DNA of 5,782 nt from Candidatus Cellulosilyticum pullistercoris (GTDB taxonomy: Bacteria; Bacillota; Clostridia; Lachnospirales; Cellulosilyticaceae), in contig JAHLFQ010000177.1 in assembly GCA_018883705.1 (NCBI GenBank), forward strand, positions 1 through 5,782, in the 5' to 3' direction. The first letter of the stretch is position 1, and each line of letters opens with the position of its first letter. Shown here piece by piece: positions 1-5,782 of this stretch. A program made the position numbers and the translations under genes. The notes beneath the pieces are model-generated. The model searched no databases, was not told the DNA's origin, and saw only the letters and a program-made list of their open reading frames with translations.

Positions 1-97
1 CTATTCCTGAATAGGAATAACTTATATATCTTACATCATCCTTTAGAGTTGTTCTTCCTAGCAGCCTTACGTTGCTTTCATTTGCAATGTATTTCAC
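1..97 (-). CDS. Partial CDS, N-terminus of a probable SGNH/GDSL-type (CE2-like) esterase
   Basis: A reading frame opens with GTG at 97-95 and runs 32 codons without a stop to the window edge, so only the N-terminus is present. The translation contains NVRLLGRT at residues 9-16 and ends in SYSYSGI. A short lead-in followed by V-R-x-x-G-R-T and then a Y-S-G-I segment resembles the N-terminal beta-sandwich that precedes the SGNH hydrolase domain in carbohydrate-esterase-2-like deacetylases of Clostridia. That match is from memory of the family, and the catalytic domain lies outside the window. The GTG start is preferred because an AGGGGGG sequence lies 8 nt upstream, and no ATG occurs in frame between it and the upstream TGA at 121-119. 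The gene has its own promoter and no BlaI-type operator, so it is probably a neighbour and not a member of the beta-lactam circuit. Reality of the gene is fairly sure; the product name is tentative. Confidence 0.62.
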   Translation of the reverse strand, partial: MKYIANESNVRLLGRTTLKDDVRYISYSYSGI

Positions 98-105
98 CCT
101 ACTAT

Positions 106-112
106 CCCCCCT
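106..112 (-). promoter_or_regulatory. Ribosome binding site of the partial esterase-like gene
   Basis: AGGGGGG (read on the minus strand) lies 8 nt before the GTG codon at 97-95. It differs from the ideal AGGAGG by one base. It is the main reason for choosing the GTG start, because no ATG is available in this frame. Confidence 0.6.
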
Positions 113-132
113 ATAGATTCAATCTTTATTCT

Positions 133-141
133 AGTATAACA
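133..141 (-). promoter_or_regulatory. Extended -10 promoter of the partial esterase-like gene
   Basis: The minus strand reads TGTTATACT here, a TGn extended -10 joined to a near-consensus TATACT hexamer (138-133). No convincing -35 hexamer sits at 16-18 bp; the best 17-bp candidate is AATAGA. That is acceptable for an extended -10 promoter. Initiation would fall near 126, giving a leader of about 30 nt before the GTG start. The element lies in the 90-bp gap after the PBP stop codon, which shows no obvious terminator, so read-through from the PBP gene could also contribute. Confidence 0.5.
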
Positions 142-187
142 TAGCTTTTAAGCCTTCTATTAATAAAAGTAAACTTTGGCTTTATAT

Positions 188-3100
188 TTATTCGATGAAT
201 AGATTATCATGCGATACCTCTTCTATTTGACTATAGCGACTAAAATAAATTTCAAATATATCTCTTGCTAATTGTGTATTATACGTCCCTAACCCATCTG
301 CCTCATACATGCTTGTCACAACTGCAATTTGTGGATTATCATATGGAGCAAATCCTACAAACCAACTATCTTCATACTTTCCGCCCTCAGCTGTTCCTGT
401 TTTTCCTGCTACTTGAATCTCACAATTTGCAAACTCATTGCGTGCACTTCCTTCACTTCCACTAACTACTGCTTTCATACCCTCGTAAATACTTTTTAAG
501 TTAGATGACTTAATATCTAAAGTATTGAATATTTTATTTTGAGTTTCTACATACTTATTTGTATCTTTATGATCCTGAATACCATTTACCACCTTTAAGT
601 CATAGACTTCTTTCCCATTTGCAAGCCCTGCTATATAACGTGCTATTTGAACCGGTGTAAAAGCATTTTTACCTTGTCCAATTGCTGTACGTATATTGAT
701 TCCCATAGTCCATTCCATATCTACCTCTTTGAAAAAATCATTTAAATAAACATCTATCATCCTTATCAGTATTTTATCTGTTAAATCGTCTGCTACTTCG
801 AACGAACCATTTTCAAGCTCATTCATTCTACTCTTTAGCTCATTAACAAGCCCTTGCTTATCCGTATCACTTTTATAACGATTATAAATAGAGCGATAGG
901 CATCATAATAAGTCTGATTTAGAATCTCTTTAGGAATAGTTTTTAGTGCTTTTTTGATGGCGTTACGAGTGGACGAGCTAACATTTTCCACAAGCAACTT
1001 TCTTAAGGCTACTATAGTCCTTTCCTTTAAGCTGATAGTGCTTTCCCCCTCCAATACTTCTGCTACTACCTTATTCACATATTCTTGTATCTCTTCATTA
1101 AATGTTTTCTTAAATCCACTCATCATATGATTATAAATCTTATCTAAGGCATCACTAAGTGCAACTTTTAATTCATCATCTATATTACTTTTGATTTCTT
1201 TACTGCTCAAATAATCTATTTTCCCACTAATATCTACAGCTTTTGAATCACCACTTGGATAAAAACCACTATCCAAACATTGTTTTATTTCCTCAAATAC
1301 CTTTTCCTGACTAACTACCCCCATATTTTTTAACCCATTCAAAGCTTTTGTAACTTGCTTATTAATTTCAGTTTGAGGATTAGAAACATTAGGTGACATT
1401 TCTTCTAACTCAATTCCCGTTTTTTGATTTAAACCAAACATTTCTACATAATGGGTTAGAGCATCAATAGCGCCATAAGGTGCACCATATTTGAGTCCTA
1501 ATCTATACGGAATATCATAAAAATAATAATTACAAGAAACTTCTAAGCTTCTAACCAAATCTACACTACCATGTCCATAACCATGATTTGTAAAGTGCCA
1601 GCATCTCGGATAAGGCTCTCCAGCCTTTGTGTAAAATCCTGTATCCTCCATTACTGTTTCATTTGAAATAACTCCTTCTTCCAGTCCCGCTATACCTACT
1701 AACATTTTAAATGTTGAACCAGGTGCTCGTGCCGTTTTTAGTGCACGATTCGTTTCTAAATTTCTACTGTCCACACCATCATGTAACTTAAGATAAATAT
1801 CATTGAAATCCTGAGTAAAAACATTACTATCAAATGATGGGTATCCTACTAAAGCTAGTGTTTCACCACTATTTACATCTACCACTACAGCCGAGGCACT
1901 AAATGGCATAATTGACGTCTGTTCAGGTTTTAAATCTCCACTTTCTAGCTCATCGATAAGCAATGCCTCTAAAGAACCATAGTTTCCATTCCATATGTTT
2001 TCTATCTGAGATGTCTCTAATATGAGACTCCCTTGTTCTGCAAAAGCTAATAGTAGTTCTCTATCTGTTATAAGTGGTTCATCACTATTTAGCATATTAG
2101 CAAAGTGTTGTTTGATACTAAGAGACTCCCTCTCTTCTTCTGGCATATTCTTTTGATTTTCCTCTAATGCTATAAGTGCTTCCTGATAGGATTTATTAAT
2201 CTTATCATAAAGTTGTTTTTGCATTTGACTTTCATCTGCTTCTTGCATTTGTTTAAAATCTAGCTGATTATTAGTCGCCATAGAAACAAGAACTTCTCGT
2301 CCTGTTAACTTTATAACATTTTTTCCGCCTTGGCCCCTTAAACGCTGCACAATTGCCTCACTTAATCTTTTTTCAATTGCTTCATAAACAGCTAATTGCA
2401 ACTTAGCATCTATCGTTAAATAGACATCATTTCCCTTAACAGGTGCCTTTATCTCTTTTGTAATCACCTGTCTTCCCATATTATCTACCTCAATAATCTG
2501 ATACCCCTTATCTCCTCTTAGTTCAGCTTCCATAGTGCTTTCTATACCTACTTGTCCTACACGATCATCTTGATCATAGCCCTCTTCCTTAAGCTTTTCA
2601 TACTGACTTTCTGTAATCGTTCTTGTATATCCTAAAATATTTCCGAAAGCTTTTCCATAAGTATAGTAGCGTTCAGCTTCTACTTCGATCTTCATATTAG
2701 TATACTTTTTTTTATTTTCTTCAATAGATGATACAGTTTTCATTGAAATATCTTCAGCGATGGTAACCAATTTATACTTTTGATAAGTTGTTTGACGCAT
2801 TTCTAGACGAATAGCGATTACTTTTCGTGCATCATTATCACTCATCTGTTCATTCAGCCCAAAAACATCTTCTCCTCTTAAATAATTCATAAGCTCTTCA
2901 GCCGAATAATTGTAAAGCTCCTCTTTATGTTCTTGATTATTATAGGGTACATAATTCGTAATGAAACTTCGTACACTTTGATTATCTTCTGTAAAAACAA
3001 ACGGAGCTTCTTTAGAAATAGGCATAGGGTCAATTGCTGAATCTCCATTCTCCTCTAACAAATTCACTACATCTATAAGCATATCATTCAAGGCATCAGA

Positions 3101-3382
3101 ATGACTAAACGTAACTTGTGGATCTATTTTTAAAACATAAATAGGTTTATTAAATGCTAAAGGCTCTCCATATCGATCATAGATACTTCCTCTGGAAGCT
3201 GATATTTCTACTTTTCTTTCTACATCAGACTGTAATTGTTCACTATATTCCTCATTACTATTGATTTGTAATTGATAAAACTGCTTTATATTTAATATAA
3301 ACATGCCGCCAAATAGAGCTGTCACTATAACTAATTTATCTAATAGTAATTTACGTATATTAAATTTCTTTAATTTTTTCAT
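188..3382 (-). CDS. Class B penicillin-binding protein (PBP2-like transpeptidase) with large insertions, under BlaI-type control
   Basis: This is a membrane-anchored D,D-transpeptidase that would cross-link peptidoglycan outside the membrane. A basic N-terminus (residues 1-16) leads into one hydrophobic anchor (about 17-33). RGSIYDRYG at 64-72 is the usual class B box that opens the dimerisation/pedestal domain, which continues to about 320 (AFGNILGY near 245-252, VGQVGIE near 275-281). The transpeptidase has all three motifs: S556-T-F-K559 with the nucleophilic serine, S616-C-N618, and K994-T-G-T997. Typical PBP2s are about 600-700 aa. The excess lies mainly in two helical, charged insertions, about 340-490 and about 664-885. 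The dimer domain is also enlarged (about 115-235) in a way familiar from clostridial PBP2s. No NTF2-like MecA_N domain is present, so it is not a PBP2a orthologue. It follows blaI-blaR1 but is separated by a terminator and has its own promoter with two BlaI-type operators, implying beta-lactam induction. No frameshift or lost catalytic residue is seen. The start codon is the only in-frame candidate after a TGA four codons upstream, but its ribosome binding site is unusually distant. Low drug affinity is possible but not shown. Confidence 0.93.
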   Translation of the reverse strand: MKKLKKFNIRKLLLDKLVIVTALFGGMFILNIKQFYQLQINSNEEYSEQLQSDVERKVEISASRGSIYDRYGEPLAFNKPIYVLKIDPQVTFSHSDALNDMLIDVVNLLEENGDSAIDPMPISKEAPFVFTEDNQSVRSFITNYVPYNNQEHKEELYNYSAEELMNYLRGEDVFGLNEQMSDNDARKVIAIRLEMRQTTYQKYKLVTIAEDISMKTVSSIEENKKKYTNMKIEVEAERYYTYGKAFGNILGYTRTITESQYEKLKEEGYDQDDRVGQVGIESTMEAELRGDKGYQIIEVDNMGRQVITKEIKAPVKGNDVYLTIDAKLQLAVYEAIEKRLSEAIVQRLRGQGGKNVIKLTGREVLVSMATNNQLDFKQMQEADESQMQKQLYDKINKSYQEALIALEENQKNMPEEERESLSIKQHFANMLNSDEPLITDRELLLAFAEQGSLILETSQIENIWNGNYGSLEALLIDELESGDLKPEQTSIMPFSASAVVVDVNSGETLALVGYPSFDSNVFTQDFNDIYLKLHDGVDSRNLETNRALKTARAPGSTFKMLVGIAGLEEGVISNETVMEDTGFYTKAGEPYPRCWHFTNHGYGHGSVDLVRSLEVSCNYYFYDIPYRLGLKYGAPYGAIDALTHYVEMFGLNQKTGIELEEMSPNVSNPQTEINKQVTKALNGLKNMGVVSQEKVFEEIKQCLDSGFYPSGDSKAVDISGKIDYLSSKEIKSNIDDELKVALSDALDKIYNHMMSGFKKTFNEEIQEYVNKVVAEVLEGESTISLKERTIVALRKLLVENVSSSTRNAIKKALKTIPKEILNQTYYDAYRSIYNRYKSDTDKQGLVNELKSRMNELENGSFEVADDLTDKILIRMIDVYLNDFFKEVDMEWTMGINIRTAIGQGKNAFTPVQIARYIAGLANGKEVYDLKVVNGIQDHKDTNKYVETQNKIFNTLDIKSSNLKSIYEGMKAVVSGSEGSARNEFANCEIQVAGKTGTAEGGKYEDSWFVGFAPYDNPQIAVVTSMYEADGLGTYNTQLARDIFEIYFSRYSQIEEVSHDNLFIE

Positions 3383-3411
3383 TTTACATAGTCACTGTAG
3401 GACTCTTCTCT

Positions 3412-3417
3412 CTCCTT
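3412..3417 (-). promoter_or_regulatory. Distant Shine-Dalgarno sequence of the PBP gene
   Basis: AAGGAG is the nearest good Shine-Dalgarno sequence to the PBP start, but 29 nt separate it from the ATG at 3382, against the usual 5-10. The intervening leader holds a small possible hairpin (AGTC at 3404-3401 with GACT at 3393-3390) and an ATG-TAA start-stop pair at 3389-3384, one base before the real ATG. In-frame codons upstream of the ATG are only AAA, TGT and CTA before TGA, so no alternative start fits the spacing. Confidence 0.4.
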
Positions 3418-3464
3418 TCAATATTAATAAAAATATGCTAAGTTCCTATATCTATCACTCTCCT

Positions 3465-3488
3465 TAAATATTACATATGTAATACTTA
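3465..3488. promoter_or_regulatory. BlaI-type operator 1 (downstream, over the predicted transcription start)
   Basis: A 24-bp dyad centred between 3476 and 3477 has a perfect TTACATATGTAA core that extends to TATTACATATGTAATA, with one mismatched pair (3468/3485) in the outer arms. TACA-N2-TGTA with TTACATATGTAA as core is the known operator type of BlaI/MecI repressors in Staphylococcus and Bacillus licheniformis. The dyad covers the predicted transcription start of the PBP gene, where a bound repressor dimer would block initiation. Confidence 0.85.
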
Positions 3489-3514
3489 TTAATTCTTACA
3501 TATGTAATATTTAA
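3489..3514. promoter_or_regulatory. BlaI-type operator 2 (upstream, between -35 and -10)
   Basis: This is a second dyad with the same perfect TTACATATGTAA core (3496-3507), centred between 3501 and 3502, with outer arms that pair from 3489 to 3514 apart from two mismatches (3495/3508 and 3493/3510). Its centre is 25 bp from that of operator 1, and the two sites share 14 identical bases in direct orientation. It fills the spacer between the predicted -35 and -10 elements, so repressor binding should exclude RNA polymerase. Confidence 0.85.
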
Positions 3515-3521
3515 GAGTCAA
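3493..3521 (-). promoter_or_regulatory. BlaI-regulated promoter of the PBP gene
   Basis: On the minus strand TTGACT (3521-3516) matches five of six bases of the -35 consensus. At 17-bp spacing the -10 would be TAAGAA (3498-3493); at 18 bp it would be AAGAAT (3497-3492), which matches four of six. Either is weak, so the promoter is probably modest. Initiation near 3487 gives a leader of about 105 nt. The promoter begins just after the terminator of blaR1, and operator 2 is embedded in it. Confidence 0.65.
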
Positions 3522-3533
3522 GTCTTTTTGCAC

Positions 3534-3567
3534 AAAAAAACAAGCCTGTTTTTTCCAGTGCTTGTTT
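3534..3567 (-). terminator. Rho-independent terminator of the blaI-blaR1 unit
   Basis: On the minus strand AAACAAGC (3567-3560) pairs with GCTTGTTT (3545-3538). An inner CTG/CAG pair (3558-3556 with 3548-3546) and one bulged base sit inside, and the loop is GAAAAAA. The right arm runs into seven consecutive T residues (3540-3534). It starts 19 nt after the blaR1 stop codon and ends 12 nt before the -35 of the PBP promoter, so it should insulate PBP transcription from the regulator operon. Confidence 0.85.
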
Positions 3568-3586
3568 CTATCATCCAAACCTATTC

Positions 3587-5380
3587 TTAATAAATGTTTT
3601 TATCACTCAAAATATCTAGTGTAATCTTAGTCGCAAGGCTTCCATTTGTATTTTCTTCACCTTGGACATTAGTAGCAAAAATATACGTTTGTCCATTTTT
3701 CTCTACATATCCAATAAACCATCCATTTACTTCCTTATCATTAATCATACCTGTTCCTGTTTTACCTGAAAGGACTGCTCCATTATTCTCTTCTAGTTTC
3801 AATGCTTCTTTTACTTTTGCAATATGAGTTGACTCAAATAATGTATTATCTGTATATAAATCTGTTAATAGTTCTACCTGCTCTACTGGTGATATGAGAA
3901 GTGAAGATTCCTGCCAGTAATCACGTATACCTCCTGTAATATCTCCATTACCATATTCTATTTCATCTAAATAATACTGCAACTTATCGTATCCTACCTG
4001 CTGGTCAATCTCTTGAAAATACCAATTCACAGAGTTTTTAATAGCAGAGCTTAAGTCTTGATCTTTATTCCAAGCTTCATAAGTATATTGTTGTCCGTTC
4101 CATCCCTTCTTCGAATCATCTACTTGAATAACATTATTTTCTAATCCTATTAGGGCACTATAAATTTTATAGGTTGAATCAGGTGATACTCTTGTTATAC
4201 TCTTTTCTTTATTATATATAGCATACTTATCTGCTTGTAAGTCATATAAAACAAAACTTCCTTCTCTTTCTCCAAAATAAGAACTTAGATCCTCATATAC
4301 AACATGAGTTGCCTTAAAATCATATCTTTTATTTTCATAACCCAATATGGAAATAGCAGCACTTTTATTAAGAATAAGTATTGCAATGAATATAAAGATA
4401 CAAATACTCTTTATATTCATCCATCTATTTTCTACTTTATAAGAAGCTATTTTTTGAATACGCTTTGTAATTTCCTTCTTTGTTCCTGCTATACTAGTTG
4501 TTATACTAAAAAAACTAGGCTGAATCTGCTTTTCAGCACAATTTATAATCGTTTTACCGTATTGAATATAATTCTCTTCCTTAAGCCTTTGTAATACAGA
4601 AACATCACAGTTAATCTCTCTATCTAATCTCATTTTCTTAAAAGCTAAGCGGACAAATGGGTTAAACCAATAAATGATTTGAAAAAAGCACATCACTTCA
4701 TTTATAATGATATCCTTATTTTTATAGTGACTTAATTCATGTAAAAATATATGATATAATTCGCTTTCAGATAATTGATGAGTCATCACTAACGGAAATA
4801 CAATATAAGTCTTTTTGAGGCCAAATGTCATAGATGAATAAACAAGCCCTGACTCTCCTACTATTAAATCTTTTGAAATATCTAGTTCTCTTTTACACTT
4901 TTCAAATAAACCTATTATTTTGACATCATCTAAAACTCTAATTGAATCTTTAACCTTATTTAATCTTAACTTTACTATTACTAGAATACTTGTATATATC
5001 AAACACCCTAAAATCCATATACTTATTAAAGCAAAATTAATATAAGCAGCTGTAGATCGCTGTACAGATATAGAGAAATCTTGTAAGTTACCTTCCTGAT
5101 TTAATGTCTCCTGTGCTTTATGATTCAATAGACTGTCATCTGTCATCATGTGATCTTCTTTATTTTGTAAATCTACTGACCATCTATTCAATTGGCTAAA
5201 ATCTAAATATTGCTGTGGTATAAATGGTATGATTAGAATAACTAAAAAAAGAAACCATATATTATACTGCCATCTAGCAGAAATATGGTTCTTAAATATT
5301 TTTTTTATCCCTAATATAATCATAATAAGTACAGAAGAAATTAAGGAGCTTATTAAAAAGCGTATAAAAAATAAGTGCAT
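3587..5380 (-). CDS. blaR1: BlaR1/MecR1-family beta-lactam sensor and zinc metalloprotease
   Basis: This is a membrane signal transducer that is acylated by beta-lactams on its outer face and then triggers loss of the BlaI repressor through its cytoplasmic protease. Four hydrophobic segments are seen at about 2-26, 38-56, 112-136 and 324-342. The M56 peptidase domain between the third and fourth has H214-E-L-S-H218 and the likely third zinc ligand E255, 41 residues from H214 as in S. aureus BlaR1. The extracellular class D-like sensor (about 355-597) has S402-T-Y-K405, S450-V-N452 and K540-T-G542, plus a WNKDQ block near 437-441; all match BlaR1. Length 597 aa is close to the 585 aa of S. aureus BlaR1. 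By offset from HExxH, the self-cleavage position would fall at K306-R307. The ATG is 4 nt after the blaI stop, with AAGGAG (5395-5390) inside the end of blaI, so the two are co-transcribed and probably translationally coupled. All catalytic residues are intact. MecR1 is the alternative name for the same family; the downstream PBP makes the function mec-like. Confidence 0.95.
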   Translation of the reverse strand: MHLFFIRFLISSLISSVLIMIILGIKKIFKNHISARWQYNIWFLFLVILIIPFIPQQYLDFSQLNRWSVDLQNKEDHMMTDDSLLNHKAQETLNQEGNLQDFSISVQRSTAAYINFALISIWILGCLIYTSILVIVKLRLNKVKDSIRVLDDVKIIGLFEKCKRELDISKDLIVGESGLVYSSMTFGLKKTYIVFPLVMTHQLSESELYHIFLHELSHYKNKDIIINEVMCFFQIIYWFNPFVRLAFKKMRLDREINCDVSVLQRLKEENYIQYGKTIINCAEKQIQPSFFSITTSIAGTKKEITKRIQKIASYKVENRWMNIKSICIFIFIAILILNKSAAISILGYENKRYDFKATHVVYEDLSSYFGEREGSFVLYDLQADKYAIYNKEKSITRVSPDSTYKIYSALIGLENNVIQVDDSKKGWNGQQYTYEAWNKDQDLSSAIKNSVNWYFQEIDQQVGYDKLQYYLDEIEYGNGDITGGIRDYWQESSLLISPVEQVELLTDLYTDNTLFESTHIAKVKEALKLEENNGAVLSGKTGTGMINDKEVNGWFIGYVEKNGQTYIFATNVQGEENTNGSLATKITLDILSDKNIY

Positions 5381-5384
5381 ATCC

Positions 5385-5771
5385 TTATTCTCCTTCTCTA
5401 TTTAAACTTTTATCCAAAATATTTCTTAATTCAGTAATATCTTCTTTTGTAAGCTTATTTTGACTTAAAAAGTTAACAACCATAGAATTTAATGTACCAT
5501 TATAAAAACGATTTAGAAAACTAGTGCTTTCTTTTTCTAAATATTCTTCTTCCTTAACTAGTGGCGTGTACACATATACTCTACTATTTTTTTTATATTC
5601 TAATGCACCTTTTTTCACTAATCTAGCAAGAAGAGACTGTATTGTCTTTGAAGACCACGTACTTGTTTCTAACACCTTACTCACGACTTCATTTGTACTA
5701 ATAGGTGCATGGGCCCATATAACTTTCATAACCTCATATTCTGCTTCTGAAATAGTAGGTAACTTATTCAT
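5385..5771 (-). CDS. blaI: BlaI/MecI-family transcriptional repressor
   Basis: A 128-aa cytoplasmic repressor, near the 123-126 aa usual for the family. An N-terminal winged helix-turn-helix domain (about 5-72) carries the family signature EVMKVIWAH at 13-21 and the recognition helix SSKTIQSLLARLVKKGAL at 40-57. The wing follows with RVYVYTP at 64-70. The C-terminal dimerisation helices contain SFLNRFYNGTLNSMVVNF (84-101), nearly the same as in staphylococcal BlaI. This includes the N100-F101 bond that corresponds to the N101-F102 site cleaved in S. aureus BlaI upon induction. It should bind the two TTACATATGTAA dyads at 3465-3514 as dimers. The start ATG is the only good one and is preceded by GGAGG with 4 nt spacing. 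It is the first gene of the visible operon with blaR1. Its own promoter is outside the window, so autorepression cannot be tested here. Confidence 0.95.
   Translation of the reverse strand: MNKLPTISEAEYEVMKVIWAHAPISTNEVVSKVLETSTWSSKTIQSLLARLVKKGALEYKKNSRVYVYTPLVKEEEYLEKESTSFLNRFYNGTLNSMVVNFLSQNKLTKEDITELRNILDKSLNREGE
5390..5395 (-). promoter_or_regulatory. Ribosome binding site of blaR1 inside the end of blaI
   Basis: AAGGAG overlaps the last sense codons of blaI and sits 9 nt before the blaR1 ATG at 5380, fixing that start. Ribosomes finishing blaI would uncover or directly reuse this site, which suggests coupled expression of repressor and sensor. Confidence 0.75.
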
Positions 5772-5775
5772 AATA

Positions 5776-5780
5776 CCTCC
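5776..5780 (-). promoter_or_regulatory. Ribosome binding site of blaI
   Basis: GGAGG on the minus strand, within a longer GGGGAGGT that extends to the window edge, lies 4 nt before the blaI ATG. It is strong but slightly closer than average. It supports the ATG at 5771 as the start. Confidence 0.75.
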
Positions 5781-5782
5781 CC

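Noticed and set aside
2..19. Inverted repeat TATTCCT / AGGAATA with a 4-nt loop
   Set aside because: It lies inside the partial esterase-like reading frame, has no T-run, and is explained by codons for a Tyr/Ser-rich stretch.
151..181. AAGCC / GGCTT inverted repeat after the PBP stop as a terminator
   Set aside because: Only five pairs, a loop of more than 20 nt and no T-run; not a credible rho-independent terminator.
265..465. Plus-strand open frame of 66 codons
   Set aside because: It lies wholly inside the PBP gene on the opposite strand, over the conserved KTG region, and has no family resemblance; it is a shadow frame.
3385..3399. TACA...TGTA pair near the PBP start codon as a third operator
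   Set aside because: The half-sites are separated by 7 bases instead of 2 and the flanks do not pair, so it does not match the operator geometry of the two clear dyads.
3384..3421. Possible 11-codon leader peptide (TTG start) ending one base before the PBP ATG
   Set aside because: No ribosome binding site precedes the TTG at a usable distance and the peptide has no attenuator-like character.
3594..3827. Plus-strand open frame of 77 codons
   Set aside because: It is antisense to the conserved KTG-containing end of blaR1, with no sensible protein features.
4304..4594. Plus-strand open frame of 96 codons
   Set aside because: It is antisense to the fourth membrane segment and adjacent region of blaR1; its composition is what a reversed membrane-protein gene gives.
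5566..5573. Palindrome GTGTACAC inside blaI
   Set aside because: It encodes the conserved VYVYTP wing segment and lacks the TTACA/TGTAA core; it is probably incidental.

Overview
The window looks like a low-GC Bacillota genome, most likely class Clostridia (Lachnospiraceae-like). This rests on the AT-rich base composition, strong AGGAGG-type ribosome binding sites, a BlaI/BlaR1 pair, and the clostridial style of the long PBP2-like protein. The organism is inferred from family resemblance only. Every gene is on the minus strand, so transcription runs from right to left in these coordinates.

Layout in transcription order: (1) 5771-5385, a BlaI/MecI-family winged-helix repressor; (2) 5380-3587, a BlaR1/MecR1-family membrane beta-lactam sensor-protease, starting 4 nt after the blaI stop; (3) 3567-3534, a rho-independent terminator closing the blaI-blaR1 unit; (4) 3521-3465, a compact promoter carrying two copies of a TTACATATGTAA dyad, the recognised form of the BlaI/MecI operator; (5) 3382-188, a very large (1064 aa) class B penicillin-binding protein (PBP) with intact SxxK, SxN and KTG motifs and two long insertions in its transpeptidase region; (6) 141-133, an extended -10 promoter, followed by the first 32 codons (97-1) of a gene cut by the window edge, probably an SGNH/CE2-type esterase.

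How the parts fit: BlaR1 has an outer penicillin-binding sensor and a cytoplasmic HExxH zinc-protease. By analogy with Staphylococcus aureus and Bacillus licheniformis, acylation by a beta-lactam should lead to inactivation of BlaI. The only visible BlaI-type operators in the window sit on the PBP promoter. The simplest reading is a mec-like circuit in which a beta-lactam induces a replacement cell-wall transpeptidase instead of a beta-lactamase. The PBP is not a MecA/PBP2a homologue by architecture, because the NTF2-like MecA_N domain is absent and its body is that of a clostridial PBP2. If real, this is a convergent version of the mecI-mecR1-mecA logic. The wiring is inferred from the DNA. 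The low beta-lactam affinity of the PBP is not demonstrated by anything visible.

The promoter of blaI lies outside the window, so autoregulation of the repressor operon cannot be judged here. No stretch longer than 300 bases lacks a gene. The two gaps (98-187 and 3383-3586) hold the regulatory sites listed.
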